Source: Nostoc sp. NMS8 | GTDB taxonomy: Bacteria; Cyanobacteriota; Cyanobacteriia; Cyanobacteriales; Nostocaceae | Direction of reading: 5' to 3' | NCBI RefSeq assembly: GCF_017115045.1 | Contig: NZ_JABXKK010000050.1 | Span: 1-64,000, forward strand | DNA length: 64,000 nt | In this document: one piece after another, positions 55,041 through 63,966 of the stretch | How the letters are laid out: every line of letters starts with the position of its first letter | Position numbering within the stretch: position 1 is the first letter of the stretch | Program-made: the position numbers and the translations under genes | The notes under the pieces: generated by a model | Databases searched by the model: none | What the model was told of the DNA's origin: nothing | The model's input: only the letters and a program-made list of their open reading frames with translations

Positions 55041-55582
55041 ATTATCTCAACCAGAGTGATGCTTTTACTCGTGGGCAAGATTATCTGCATCTAGTACAGA
55101 GACTTGCTCTAGAGCCGGGTATGGTGGATGTGTTTGATAACTTGCGCGATCGCATCCCCATTTGCACTTGGATCGGCGAGAATATTAATACCGTAAACGC
55201 TCAGATCAACGCTTATCTGGAGTTTTGTCATGAGTGCTTTCATCCCCAAGAGCGTCGCCACATCCAAATTTTTGCAGTACCCATAGCTCAATCCTTCGGC
55301 ATAGATGGGCTATGCAACATTCTCACAAACCCAATCACTATTTTGGTAGATGTCGGTCGAGTTGCGCCTAAAGACTGGTTTGGTGTAGTCGTCCATGAAT
55401 ACGCCCATGCCCATCTAGGAGACTTTGGTCACAATGAGCAGTTTGCTAGCATCCTATCTCATTTATGTTTAGGGCTGGGATTGGAACCACCCTACTGGGA
55501 GACAGGAATGGAAACAACTTTGCGTAGCTGGCCTTACTGTAAATCAACCATAGATCCCCTGGAATTTTGGATAGGTCGCTGA
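55034..55582 (+). CDS. Predicted zinc metalloprotein (HEXXH) coupled to the phycobilin lyase
   Basis: A 182-aa protein, start GTG inside the lyase stop region (GGTGGTGA), so translation is probably coupled. Centre: FGVVVHEYAHAHLGDFGHNEQFASILSHLCLG, with His121-Glu122-x-x-His125 and His133, which fits the HEXXH...H..F pattern of SprT-like or other zincins. The N-terminal part holds a Cys pair FCHECFHPQ (65-71) that could bind metal too. No signal peptide. I do not recognise a name. A protease or metal-dependent chaperone in phycoerythrin assembly or turnover is only inferred from position. Confidence 0.7.
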   Translation: MVNYLNQSDAFTRGQDYLHLVQRLALEPGMVDVFDNLRDRIPICTWIGENINTVNAQINAYLEFCHECFHPQERRHIQIFAVPIAQSFGIDGLCNILTNPITILVDVGRVAPKDWFGVVVHEYAHAHLGDFGHNEQFASILSHLCLGLGLEPPYWETGMETTLRSWPYCKSTIDPLEFWIGR

Positions 55583-56034
55583 GGGGGTAGGAGGAAGGAG
55601 GCAGGGGGCAGGGAGCAGGGAGCAGTAAGTAGAAACTCTTTATGTCTGATTTTGAGTCTTACATTTTGTACCTTATCTACTTAAAAACTGCCGTATTATT
55701 CCTACCCAATGCCCAATTCCCCATTAATTTCTTTTGCTAAATGTTAAAAATTATTGCTCTAGTTCAAAAAGGTGAAACTGAATCTCCTAATCTAAAATAT
55801 GTGAATAAGTTTGTTTAGTGATTCACGTAGTTATTTAAGCTGGAAACCCCACTCGGTTTATTGATTAGCTATGGTTGAATCTAGCAGACTAATCATTATT
55901 TCATCCGAATCCTGAAAATCACTCTTAGTTAAGTTTCGTGAAATTTTATCAGAATTCTGAGGTTCTGATCCAACTACTCCTTTAATATGTGATTAAAAGT
56001 TGTTAACTTTAATTAAGAACATGGAGGCTTTAGA
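55583..56034. other. Intergenic region before the linker gene
   Basis: A 452-bp gap. It starts with a GGGGCAGGGAGCAGGGAGCAG repeat (55595-55625) and is AT-rich afterwards. CATGGAGGC (56019-56027) is the ribosome site of the next gene. No other gene seen. Confidence 0.5.
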
Positions 56035-56802
56035 GTGCCAATTCCTCTGTTAGAATATGAACCTTCAAGTCAAAACCAGCGTGTAGCTGCTTATGAAGTG
56101 CCGGGTGATGAACAGCCCAGGAATTTTACTACAGACAATATTCTGTCTCCATCAGATTTAGGCGATCTGATTGAAGCTGCATATCGTCAAATTTTCTTTC
56201 ATGCCTTTGCTGCCGATCGCGAAACATATTTAGAGTCCCAACTCCGTAATGGACAAATTACAGTGCGGGACTTTATTCGTGGGTTGTTGCTTTCTAATAC
56301 CTTTAAGAGAAGCTTCTACGACCTCAACAATAATTATCGCTTTGTTGAGCAAGTAATCCAGCGGGTTCTAGGACGCGACCCATACAACGAGCGGGAAAAA
56401 ATCGCTTGGTCAATTGTAGTTGCGACCAAGGGTATTGTCGGCTTGGTTGATGAAGTACTCAACACTGAAGAGTACCTGAGCAATTTTGGATACTCCACAG
56501 TGCCTTATCAGCGCCGTCGGATACTGCCATCTCAATCTGCGGGTGAGTTGCCATTCAACATTAAATCTCCGCGATACGAAGATTACCACCGTACCAAACT
56601 GGGTTTCCCCCAAATTATTTGGCAGGTAGAAGTACGCAGATTCCTTCCACAAGAGCAAAAGCCCAAGGCTGGCGATCCAGCTTTGTTCTTAGCTTTGGCA
56701 CAAAGTATCAATCCAACTGGCAATCCGCCACAACGGATCTCGTCATTCAACATTGATATCGAAAAGTCTGTACCTTATCGGCAACTGTCAGGAATTAAAT
56801 AA
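56035..56802 (+). CDS. cpcG: CpcG-type phycobilisome rod-core linker
   Basis: A 255-aa linker. The start [31 protein letters not shown] is nearly the CpcG N-terminus. The pfam00427 linker domain (about 20-175) shows [74 protein letters not shown] and [16 protein letters not shown]. The C-terminal 80 residues differ from common CpcG sequences. GTG start with GGAGG 8 bases before. CpcG joins rods to the allophycocyanin core; a divergent CpcG next to cpe genes may serve phycoerythrin-containing rods. Confidence 0.85.
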   Translation: MPIPLLEYEPSSQNQRVAAYEVPGDEQPRNFTTDNILSPSDLGDLIEAAYRQIFFHAFAADRETYLESQLRNGQITVRDFIRGLLLSNTFKRSFYDLNNNYRFVEQVIQRVLGRDPYNEREKIAWSIVVATKGIVGLVDEVLNTEEYLSNFGYSTVPYQRRRILPSQSAGELPFNIKSPRYEDYHRTKLGFPQIIWQVEVRRFLPQEQKPKAGDPALFLALAQSINPTGNPPQRISSFNIDIEKSVPYRQLSGIK

Positions 56803-57030
56803 CAATTTTTGGTCGGTGGCTGACTAGTACATCCACTTGATTGATTATTTTATAGCGTGCATAAGTCTTGGGTTATGTAGGAGTTTCATTTAGATATAAC
56901 TAGTGAAACAGACTCTATCCCATGTCTGATGCACGCTAATTGTTAATTGGTATGGGGCATTGGGCATGGGGTATGGTTTTTTTATGCCTAATGATATGTG
57001 AAATGGCGTTGCTTTCTGGTGTGGATGGGC

Positions 57031-58044
57031 TTAAAGCGTAGTTCGTCTTTTTAACATCTCCAAAAGTTTTGTAAAGTGTGCGGGAGGAGTCGCTGTCACT
57101 TCAATCAACTCCCCAGATAGAGGATGCTGTAATTTTAGTCGCCAAGCATGGAGTGCTTGACCGGGCAAATTTACTCCTACTGAATGGCCAGAACTATAAA
57201 CTCGGTCGCCGACAATTGGATGTCCCATTTTGCCACTGTGGACGCGAATTTGATGCGTGCGTCCAGTTTCTAATTGAAAGTGAATTAAAGTGAAGTTACC
57301 AAGGCGTTCTAGTACTTGCCAATGAGTGACGGCGACTCGACCGCCTTGTTCAACGGGTATAATCGCCATTTTCTTGCGGTCTTGGGGATGGCGGCCAATG
57401 GGTAAATCTATAGTGCCACTTTCAGTTTTTGGCGCACCGTAAACTATACCTAAGTATTCTCGCCGTGCAGTTTTAGCTTTGAGTTGCGCTTGTAAATGAC
57501 GATGGGCAATATCTGTTTTAGCGATCGCGATCGCTCCCGTTGTATCCTTATCCAATCGATGGACGATTCCTGGACGTTGGATTCCGCCAATTCCTGGTAA
57601 ATTGGGACAGTGTGCCAATAAAGCATTTACCAAAGTGCCATCTGGATGACCGGGTGCAGGATGGACAACCAAACCTGCGGGTTTGTTGAGAATAAGTAAC
57701 TGGTCGTCTTCGTAGAGGATATCTAAAGGGATATCTTCTGCAAGCAATTCTAAGGGTTGGACTTCTGGTATTTCGAGAGTGATGCGATCGCCTAACTTGA
57801 CATTGATCTTCTTAGATGTGCAGACTTGATCGTTAAGTTGCACATTACCCTGTTCAATTAACTGTTGGATGCGGGAACGAGATAAATCTGGTAATTCTTG
57901 GGAAAGGAAGCGGTCGAGGCGATCACCTTTAGTATTGACGCAGTGTATCGTATTACTGGAGGGAAGTAGGCTAGGTGCTGCATCCTCCATAACAGAAGAC
58001 AAGCGATCGCTATTTTCTTGGATTTGTAAATTAAATTCAGTCAC
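57031..58044 (-). CDS. RluD-like ribosomal large subunit pseudouridine synthase
   Basis: A 337-aa RluA-family enzyme with an N-terminal S4 domain (LDRFLSQELPDLSRSRIQQLIEQGNVQLN, about 42-70). The catalytic Asp is in VHRLDKDTTGAIAIAKT, with LETGRTHQIRVHSGKMGHPIVGD near the end. It converts specific uridines of 23S rRNA (RluD type) to pseudouridine. Length is typical. No operon partner. Confidence 0.9.
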   Translation of the reverse strand: MTEFNLQIQENSDRLSSVMEDAAPSLLPSSNTIHCVNTKGDRLDRFLSQELPDLSRSRIQQLIEQGNVQLNDQVCTSKKINVKLGDRITLEIPEVQPLELLAEDIPLDILYEDDQLLILNKPAGLVVHPAPGHPDGTLVNALLAHCPNLPGIGGIQRPGIVHRLDKDTTGAIAIAKTDIAHRHLQAQLKAKTARREYLGIVYGAPKTESGTIDLPIGRHPQDRKKMAIIPVEQGGRVAVTHWQVLERLGNFTLIHFQLETGRTHQIRVHSGKMGHPIVGDRVYSSGHSVGVNLPGQALHAWRLKLQHPLSGELIEVTATPPAHFTKLLEMLKRRTTL

Positions 58045-58175
58045 AATTGCTCTAGATTAATTCCCCTTCTTTAAGTAAAGCGCGGAAATGCTTTAAAAGA
58101 GGAGTTAGAAACTGCGTTTACACAAGCAAAAGCTTGATTCTACCTTACGGATGAGAGTTTGTATAAAGGCGAATT

Positions 58176-58835
58176 CTATTCGGCTTGACTGTCTTGTATT
58201 TGTTCTCTTACCGATTGTCGAAACGCTCTAAGGGCTGAACTCATTCCTGTAGTTCGCGCCATTTGCACAAACTGGGGAATGAGTTCCGTGATAGAAAAAG
58301 TAGGAAATGTGGGGCTGATGAGAGACTTCACATATTGCTCACCTTGCAGTAAGCTAATTTCTAGCTTTTTGCTTTCATATTGCCAGATTTCAGGTACTCT
58401 CAAAGCTTCGTAGGCACTAATTTGGGTTTTAGAGGTGACATCAATTTCAATCGCCAAATCAGGAGGAGGATCAACAGTTAAGTCGATCCTATCTTTCCCA
58501 ATCATTAGCTTATAGTTTTGAATACAAAAACAATCATCGGGTTCAATACCTGCACTTATCTCTTTTCGCTTAAAGGTAGTTGAACCTAAAGATTCCCAAT
58601 TGAGATCGAGTTCATCTAGCAAAGCTTTCACCAAGTCTCCGATGATTACCTTAGATCGCTCATGTTCTGGTAATGGAACCATAATTTCTAACGTTCCTTG
58701 GCTGTATGCTACTCGACTCCCGCGATGCTCTCCTAACTCGTTGAGAATTGCTTCAAATACTTGCCAACTCACATTTTTCAGTATTATTCTTTGCCCTGGT
58801 GGAACTCGAATTTGTCTGAGTTTAAGAGTAACCAT
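58176..58835 (-). CDS. Uma2-family (DUF820) endonuclease-like protein
   Basis: A 219-aa PD-(D/E)XK-fold protein. RIILKNVSWQVFEAILNELGEHRGSRVAYSQGTLEIMVPLPEHERSKVIIGDLV at the start is the variant Uma2 opening. The core acids lie in GIEPDDCFCIQN and PDLAIEIDVTSK (Glu plus Lys). Different in length and N-terminus from the copy at 41.1 kb. Role unknown. Confidence 0.85.
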   Translation of the reverse strand: MVTLKLRQIRVPPGQRIILKNVSWQVFEAILNELGEHRGSRVAYSQGTLEIMVPLPEHERSKVIIGDLVKALLDELDLNWESLGSTTFKRKEISAGIEPDDCFCIQNYKLMIGKDRIDLTVDPPPDLAIEIDVTSKTQISAYEALRVPEIWQYESKKLEISLLQGEQYVKSLISPTFPTFSITELIPQFVQMARTTGMSSALRAFRQSVREQIQDSQAE

Positions 58836-58963
58836 CTGATGTTAGTTGTTAAATAATTTCATTTTTACTCAAGTTTCACATGAGCGAAAAGGGAATTTGG
58901 GAAAATTCGATGTAGCAAATGCCCTAGCCAAAAAGCGATCGCTTAAATTCCAATACAGTTCAC

Positions 58964-59132
58964 TTAGAGGATGTTTGAAAAGTCCTGTTGTTGGTAGCAA
59001 AAAGTTTTAGATCCCCCTAAATCCCCCTTAAAAAGGGGGACTTTAAGAAGTTAGCCCCCCTTAAAAAGGGGGGCTAGGGGGGATCAATAAGTACCTAAAA
59101 TCACACCTAACCACTTTTCAAACAACCTTTTA
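58964..59132. mobile_element. MITE-like element, family 1, copy 2 (169 bp)
   Basis: Ends TTAGAGGATGTTTGAAAAG and CTTTTCAAACAACCTTTTAA are inverted repeats. The interior has GATCCCCCTAAATCCCCCTT, AAAAAGGGGGAC, CCCCCCTTAAAAAGGGGGG and CTAGGGGGGATC, and the left half shares AGTTTTAGATCC with copy 1. It lies between the Uma2 and DUF952 genes. Confidence 0.85.
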
Positions 59133-59144
59133 AGCTTGTCTACT

Positions 59145-59495
59145 TTATTCTAAATCTATAACTTCTTGCGGCAACTCAAATAAACCATCTTCCCCAGCTT
59201 CAAAATCAATCACCTGATACACAGCATCAATATTTAACTCACCATAAATATGAGGAAATAATTCGCCTATTTCAGCAGGTTCATAGCGAATTTCAGCTTG
59301 TACTTTTTCCGAATCAATAAAAAGTACTACCAATTCTTTTTGATTATCAAAAAACCTCTTAGCAACTTTGAGTATCTGCGTTGATTTTGAGCAATGTATA
59401 AAACCTTCACTCTCTAACGAATCAGCACGATATTTACCGAGATTTTTTGCTTGTTCCCATTGTTGGCGTTTGGTAATGTGGAGGATAGTATTCAT
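59145..59495 (-). CDS. DUF952 family protein
   Basis: A 116-aa DUF952 domain: MNTILHITKRQQWEQAKNLGKYRADSLESEGFIHCSKSTQILKVAKRFF, then LVVLFIDSEKVQAEIRYEP and ELFPHIYGELNIDAVYQVIDF. The fold is ADP-ribosyltransferase-like, but activity is unknown. The frame is open upstream into the end of the broken HAD gene with no stop between, so a HAD-DUF952 fusion is possible. ATG 59495 is the natural DUF952 start, but has only a weak ribosome site. Confidence 0.8.
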   Translation of the reverse strand: MNTILHITKRQQWEQAKNLGKYRADSLESEGFIHCSKSTQILKVAKRFFDNQKELVVLFIDSEKVQAEIRYEPAEIGELFPHIYGELNIDAVYQVIDFEAGEDGLFELPQEVIDLE

Positions 59496-60185
59496 AGGAA
59501 ATCTAGGAATTTCTGCGGATTGTAATATTTTCGAAAAATCTTCTAAATTTGTAAAGTCTTTAATTACTTGGGTAGCGCCTACATTTGTTAATTTATTATC
59601 ACCTATTCCAATAAAGGCAATATTCAACTTATAGGCTGCTTTTACATCCTAAACACCATCACCGACAAAAACAACTTTCTGAAAATTTTCAACTTGATAA
59701 GCATTCTCTGCTTTGATAATAGCTGTTTTAATAATATCTTCTCGTGAAAGTGCATCATTAGCTGAAGCCAACGGAATACCTTCTATTTGGATGTTAGATT
59801 TTTGAAGTTTTAGTTTAGCAGATTCACGCCAACCACCAGTTGCGATCGCAATGCGCCAATCAGATTCTAACTGCAACTTAGCTAATACATTTGCAGAACC
59901 AGAAATTTCGCTGAATAAATCTTGGTTGTTGATAAATGCTTCCTGAAGTAGACTAACAAAACGTGCTTTGAGTCTGACTAACTCTTCATTTGAAGGAAGA
60001 CGTTCTAATTTTTCTTGGAAAATTTGCTGGGTAATTCCAGAATCCGTGGTGTATGCGTATTCAGCCCAGTTTGTATTTATACCAAAAATACCAAATTCAA
60101 GTGCAAAAGCACGTACAAAACAATTTTCATCAATTTTGTTGGTATTAGTCAGTGTACCATCAATATCAAAAATTACTAACTGCAT
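59496..60185 (-). pseudogene. HAD-family phosphatase gene interrupted by one nonsense codon
   Basis: Reads MQLVIFDIDGTLTNTNKIDENCF (motif I, DxDGT), then WRIAIATGGWRESAKLKL (motif II region), QKVVFVGDGV, a TAG stop (59649-59651), then DVKAAYKLNIAFIGIGDNKL and TQVIKDFTNLEDF. The expected motif here is GDGVWD, so TGG to TAG explains the stop; the frame stays the same on both sides. It continues without its own stop into the DUF952 gene. It is a recent single-site loss, unless the stop is read through or is a sequencing error. Confidence 0.85.
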
Positions 60186-60366
60186 ACAAGCGATCGCTCT
60201 ACAAGATTATTCTTAAAAATTTCATATCCAGAGGCTAAAGCTGTAATACAGCCTACTTAAGACTTACTTTATAAATTCTCTCTTAGAAACGAGTCAATCA
60301 GTGCGATCGCAGCCTATTTTTTTGCTTATTACCATTATTCGCGTTTCGTGATATGAAGGATAATAT

Positions 60367-60789
60367 TCATGTTGCTTCTATCATTTTACGAATATCATCT
60401 AAAGAAGATTCAGGTTTAGCAGATTCATCAGGATAAAATTCCAGATATAATCTATATTTATCTATAGTGGCATTTGATATATATATTTTAATTTTTAGTT
60501 TGCCTTTTTGCCAGCCTCTACTGCTAATTTTAAGTATCTGGCAATCTATAACTAAATTTAATTTAACTTCATCTATTTTGATAATCTCTTGACTAACAGA
60601 TAGTTGCTTGAAAAATTCAGAAATTTGAGTGTTAGCATTTTGAAGTGAGTATAAATAAGAAGCACTATGACGTTCCCACTTGCTGTAAATCTGTTCCTGA
60701 ACTAATTCCTTTAATCTGCTGACTTTAAAAGTATCTTTCTCTAAAAGTACAACATCATCACAGTCTAGAGTAATGAATTTATTCTTCAT
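60367..60789 (-). CDS. KGK domain protein
   Basis: A 140-aa protein of the cyanobacterial KGK family. The start has FITLDCDDVVLLEKDTFKVSRLKE, typical of the group, and the signature lies in SSRGWQKGKLKIKIYI. The C-terminus (YRLYLEFYPDESAKPESSLDDIRKM) is acidic. Function unknown. Single gene, AT-rich surroundings. Confidence 0.8.
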   Translation of the reverse strand: MKNKFITLDCDDVVLLEKDTFKVSRLKELVQEQIYSKWERHSASYLYSLQNANTQISEFFKQLSVSQEIIKIDEVKLNLVIDCQILKISSRGWQKGKLKIKIYISNATIDKYRLYLEFYPDESAKPESSLDDIRKMIEAT

Positions 60790-60970
60790 ATCAATGTAGT
60801 CAATTTAGAGTGGACAATAATGGCTTGATAATTTAAGCTTACTCCTAGCTTATTATGCAATTTTGTTTACATCAAGTTAGTGAAAATACTTAAGTAGCTT
60901 GTAGAAAAATATTGTTGAGTATTTATCTAGCGATCGCTCAACAACATTCCTAAATAAGTTACGAACAAAA

Positions 60971-61003
60971 AGATCCCCGACTTCTTCAAGAAGTCGGGGA
61001 TCT
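60971..61003. repeat. Perfect GC-rich palindrome
   Basis: AGATCCCCGACTTC and GAAGTCGGGGATCT form a 14-bp stem with a TTCAA loop. It lies after the thioredoxin-NHL gene on the minus strand and may end its transcript, but no T run follows there. The word is common as a dispersed repeat in cyanobacteria. Confidence 0.6.
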
Positions 61004-61076
61004 GAGCCTCTGGATTTTTGCAAAATTACGCGCAGACACAGAGCTTTATTTTGCATCTTTGCGTGAGGTTATCATT

Positions 61077-62594
61077 CTATAAATTCTGCGGAATACAAAC
61101 ATCCGGCGCACATAAACCTGGAAATTGCAGCGTCGTCACCTCAAACGTATTCAAATCTACACGGCGAATAGCATGGTTATTAGTATCAGCAATATATAAA
61201 TGTGAACTCAAAACACTCAATCCTGAAGGTTCAAAAAAGCGGCTATTCTTAGCTTTGCCATTTTGTAAACCAGCAGAACCATCTCCTAAAACTGTTTGAC
61301 AATTCCCTGTACTGGGACTAACTAATTTAATTTTATGATTATAGGTATCTGCCACCCACAGAAAATTATCAGCATATTCCACTCCTAAACAGTGTTGTAA
61401 ACGGACATCTTCACCTTGTCCATCTATATCACCAAAACCAAATAAACTCCCACTACCGCAAACAGTTCGCACTTGGTACGGTTCTACAATTCCCACACCG
61501 CGAATTGAACTAACTTCACTGTCAGCAATATATAACTCTTGTCCATTATTAGTAATACCGCTAGGTTGAGCAAAGGCAGATTCGGTAAGTGAACCATCAA
61601 TACACCCTTCTGCACCAGTACCAGCATAAGTTTTGATGATGCTGGTTTCCAAATCCATTTGCCAAATTTGATGTGGCCCAGCCATTGCAATAAACAGAAT
61701 ATTTCCCACTTTTACTAAATCCCAAGGGGAATTCAGCGCGGTTTCTAAACCAGCACCGCTATGAGGATGAATATTGCGGCTTTGTTCACCAGTTCCCGCG
61801 ATCGCTTCCACAACTTGACGCTTTAAATCAACTCGCCGCAGGGTATGATTTTCTGTATCAGCAACATAAAGAATCTGATTTTCAGCATCATAAGCCATTC
61901 CCTGGGGTGCAAAAAACTGCGCTTCGTTAAAAGCACCATCGGTTAATCCGGGTTTTCCAGTACCCATTAAATGTAGAATTTCTCCGTCGAAGCTACTCAT
62001 AACTAGGCGGTGATGTCCAGAATCAGCAATGAATAAACCTGTTGGAGTAGCTAGAACTTTACCAGGAAAAGCTAGGGGTGTGATTAATGGTTGTCGTTGT
62101 TTTTCTAAAGTCAAGCTGATTTCTTGGAAATTAATTGTGCCTTTATTTTGGTGTTGTTGAATTAACTTTTGAATCAACTCGTCTAAAGTGTCACGGTTTC
62201 CTTCACCAGAAATCTGACCAATCACGTAACCTTCTGGATCAATAATTATTAATGTTGGCCAAGCACGCACAGCATACTCTTGCCAAATCTGAAAACCTCT
62301 GTCAACTACAACTGAATGTTCAATGTCGTAGCGCAGAATAGCTTGGCGGATATTTTCTGTTTCTTTTTCATTTTCAAATTTGGCAGAGTGAACGCCGATA
62401 ATAGTAAGACTATCTTTATATTTTTGTTCTAAATATTTTAGATTTGGCAGAATATGCAGACAATTGATGCAACAGTATGTCCAAAAGTCTAAGATTACGA
62501 CTCTACCTTTGAGTTTTTTAATAGATAAAGGTTTATCGGTGTTTAGCCAAGAGTAATTTTGTGGTAATTCTGGCGCTCTAACACGGGGAATCAT
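61077..62594 (-). CDS. Thioredoxin-fold and NHL-repeat protein (NHLRC2-like)
   Basis: A 505-aa two-part protein. Residues 1 to about 150 form a TlpA/thioredoxin domain with IKKLKGRVVILDFWTYCCINCLHILPNLKYLEQKY (CxxC = Cys42-I-N-Cys45) and the cis-Pro in VRAWPTLIIIDPEGYVIG. Residues about 180-505 are NHL beta-propeller blades (GLFIADSGHHRLVM, ILYVADTENHTLRRVD, FLWVADTYNHKIKLV, HLYIADTNNHAIRRVD). No signal peptide. The layout matches NHLRC2-type proteins. The role is unknown, with a redox partner likely. Confidence 0.9.
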   Translation of the reverse strand: MIPRVRAPELPQNYSWLNTDKPLSIKKLKGRVVILDFWTYCCINCLHILPNLKYLEQKYKDSLTIIGVHSAKFENEKETENIRQAILRYDIEHSVVVDRGFQIWQEYAVRAWPTLIIIDPEGYVIGQISGEGNRDTLDELIQKLIQQHQNKGTINFQEISLTLEKQRQPLITPLAFPGKVLATPTGLFIADSGHHRLVMSSFDGEILHLMGTGKPGLTDGAFNEAQFFAPQGMAYDAENQILYVADTENHTLRRVDLKRQVVEAIAGTGEQSRNIHPHSGAGLETALNSPWDLVKVGNILFIAMAGPHQIWQMDLETSIIKTYAGTGAEGCIDGSLTESAFAQPSGITNNGQELYIADSEVSSIRGVGIVEPYQVRTVCGSGSLFGFGDIDGQGEDVRLQHCLGVEYADNFLWVADTYNHKIKLVSPSTGNCQTVLGDGSAGLQNGKAKNSRFFEPSGLSVLSSHLYIADTNNHAIRRVDLNTFEVTTLQFPGLCAPDVCIPQNL

Positions 62595-62698
62595 AAAGTA
62601 TCCTTTGCTAAAGTTAGCTCATCACTTTAACTTTAAATTCAGAGGGGTTTTTATGCAGATTTTACTGTCTTTATACACAATAAAAGGTAGACAATGCC

Positions 62699-62834
62699 TT
62701 ATAGGTTGTTTGAAAAGTGGTTAGCCGTGATTTTAGGCACTAACTGATCCCCCCTAGCCCCCCTTTTTAAGGGGGGCTAGGGGGGATCTAGAACGTTTTG
62801 TTACCGAGAAGAAAACTTTTAAAACATCCTCTTA
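62699..62834. mobile_element. MITE-like element, family 1, copy 3 (136 bp)
   Basis: In the opposite orientation: ATAGGTTGTTTGAAAAG at the left and CTTTTAAAACATCCTCTTAG at the right, with CCCCCCTTTTTAAGGGGGG between. GTGGTTAGCCGTGATTTTAGGC matches, reverse complemented, the right part of copy 2. Slightly shorter than the other two. Confidence 0.8.
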
Positions 62835-62953
62835 GATTACTTAAACTAAAGTCTGCAAATAGTCAAATTTCATTCTTCTATATTACAGTACATCTATCGA
62901 TTTATCATAATTTAAAGTATAATTATCCTCTCAATCAATGTCAGCTAAAGTTT

Positions 62954-63826
62954 ATGAACACTCTCTATGTTTCCGATTTAGACGGTACATTGCTTGGAGA
63001 TAATGCAATTCTTTCTTCGTTCAGCAAAAAAATCCTTTCTGAACTCTTGCATCAAGGACTCCAGTTTACTGTAGCTAGTGCGCGTAGCGTTGTTTCTATG
63101 CAGGCTATTCTGAAAGATTTGAATCTTCGTCTCCCAATTATCGAATTTAATGGTGCTTTTATTTCTGATTTAGATTCTGGTAGACATGAAATCATCAACT
63201 CTATTTGTCCTTCTGTTGTTGAAAGCATCTACAAACTTATCTTGGAGTTTGGTTGTGTTCCGTTTATATCTAGTTTTAATGGCACGGAAGATTGTGTTTA
63301 CTATAAAGATGTAATGAACGATGGAATGATTTGGCATATTAACGATCGCCTAGCCAGCAAAGACCGAAGGTTGCGATCAATTGAAGATTTGACGCTTTCT
63401 TTTAGCGATCAAATTGTTTGTTTAACAGTGATTGGTCACGCACACGAATTACTCGAACTTCAAGGCGCGATTATTGAAAGACATGAAACTAACGTAGAGA
63501 CACACTTGATGGAAAACCAATACTCTCCAGGATGGTATTGGTTAACAATTCATGACTGCAAAGCGACAAAAGGCCAAGCTATTCGGACTCTGGTAGAAAA
63601 TTATGGATTACAGGAAAGTGAGATTGTAGTTTTTGGCGATCAAATTAATGACATAAAAATGTTCAAGATTGCTAATCATGCTATTGCAGTTGCTAACGCA
63701 GATGCGAAACTCAAGCGTTACGCGACATTATTAATTGGTTCAAATATAGAAGATAGTGTTGTTAAATATATTCATCAAGATTGGTCAAATAGATATGCTT
63801 TGAAATCTGAGTTTGATATTGGCTAG
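62954..63826 (+). CDS. HAD-IIB (Cof-type) hydrolase
   Basis: A 290-aa phosphatase-like protein. Motif I: LYVSDLDGTLLGDN; motif II region TVASARSVVSMQAIL; motif III Lys in CKATKGQAIRTL; motif IV VVFGDQINDIKMFKIANHAIAVANA. The cap type and length fit Cof/YbiV-like HAD-IIB enzymes that act on sugar phosphates or nucleotides. ATG at 62954 is chosen; the frame runs upstream into the repeat element without a start. Its TAG stop lies in the left arm of a 100-bp inverted-repeat element. Confidence 0.85.
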   Translation: MNTLYVSDLDGTLLGDNAILSSFSKKILSELLHQGLQFTVASARSVVSMQAILKDLNLRLPIIEFNGAFISDLDSGRHEIINSICPSVVESIYKLILEFGCVPFISSFNGTEDCVYYKDVMNDGMIWHINDRLASKDRRLRSIEDLTLSFSDQIVCLTVIGHAHELLELQGAIIERHETNVETHLMENQYSPGWYWLTIHDCKATKGQAIRTLVENYGLQESEIVVFGDQINDIKMFKIANHAIAVANADAKLKRYATLLIGSNIEDSVVKYIHQDWSNRYALKSEFDIG

Positions 63827-63922
63827 TAGTCTGTCCCTTTAATTCCCACGGTTAGAGAGACACGATAAATCGCCGTCTCTACAGAAAATTTATTCATCAA
63901 TTATTTATTGACAGACTGCTAG
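63823..63922. repeat. 100-bp inverted-repeat element with internal hairpin
   Basis: CTAGTAGTCTGTC and GACAGACTGCTAG are inverted with one mismatch in 13. The interior has AGAGAGACACGATAAATCGCCGTCTCTAC, itself a hairpin (GAGAC/GTCTC). The word GCGATAAATCGCCGTCTCTACA is also present at about 36771-36794 and, in part, at 45980. Confidence 0.65.
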
Positions 63923-63966
63923 TAGTATAGGGATTGAAATTGCTTAGTTTCTTTTAGGAGTTATAT

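Noticed and set aside
62798..62953. 52-residue N-terminal extension of the HAD-IIB protein
   Set aside because: It is translated from the MITE-like element and AT-rich leader; the DxDGT motif should be near the start.
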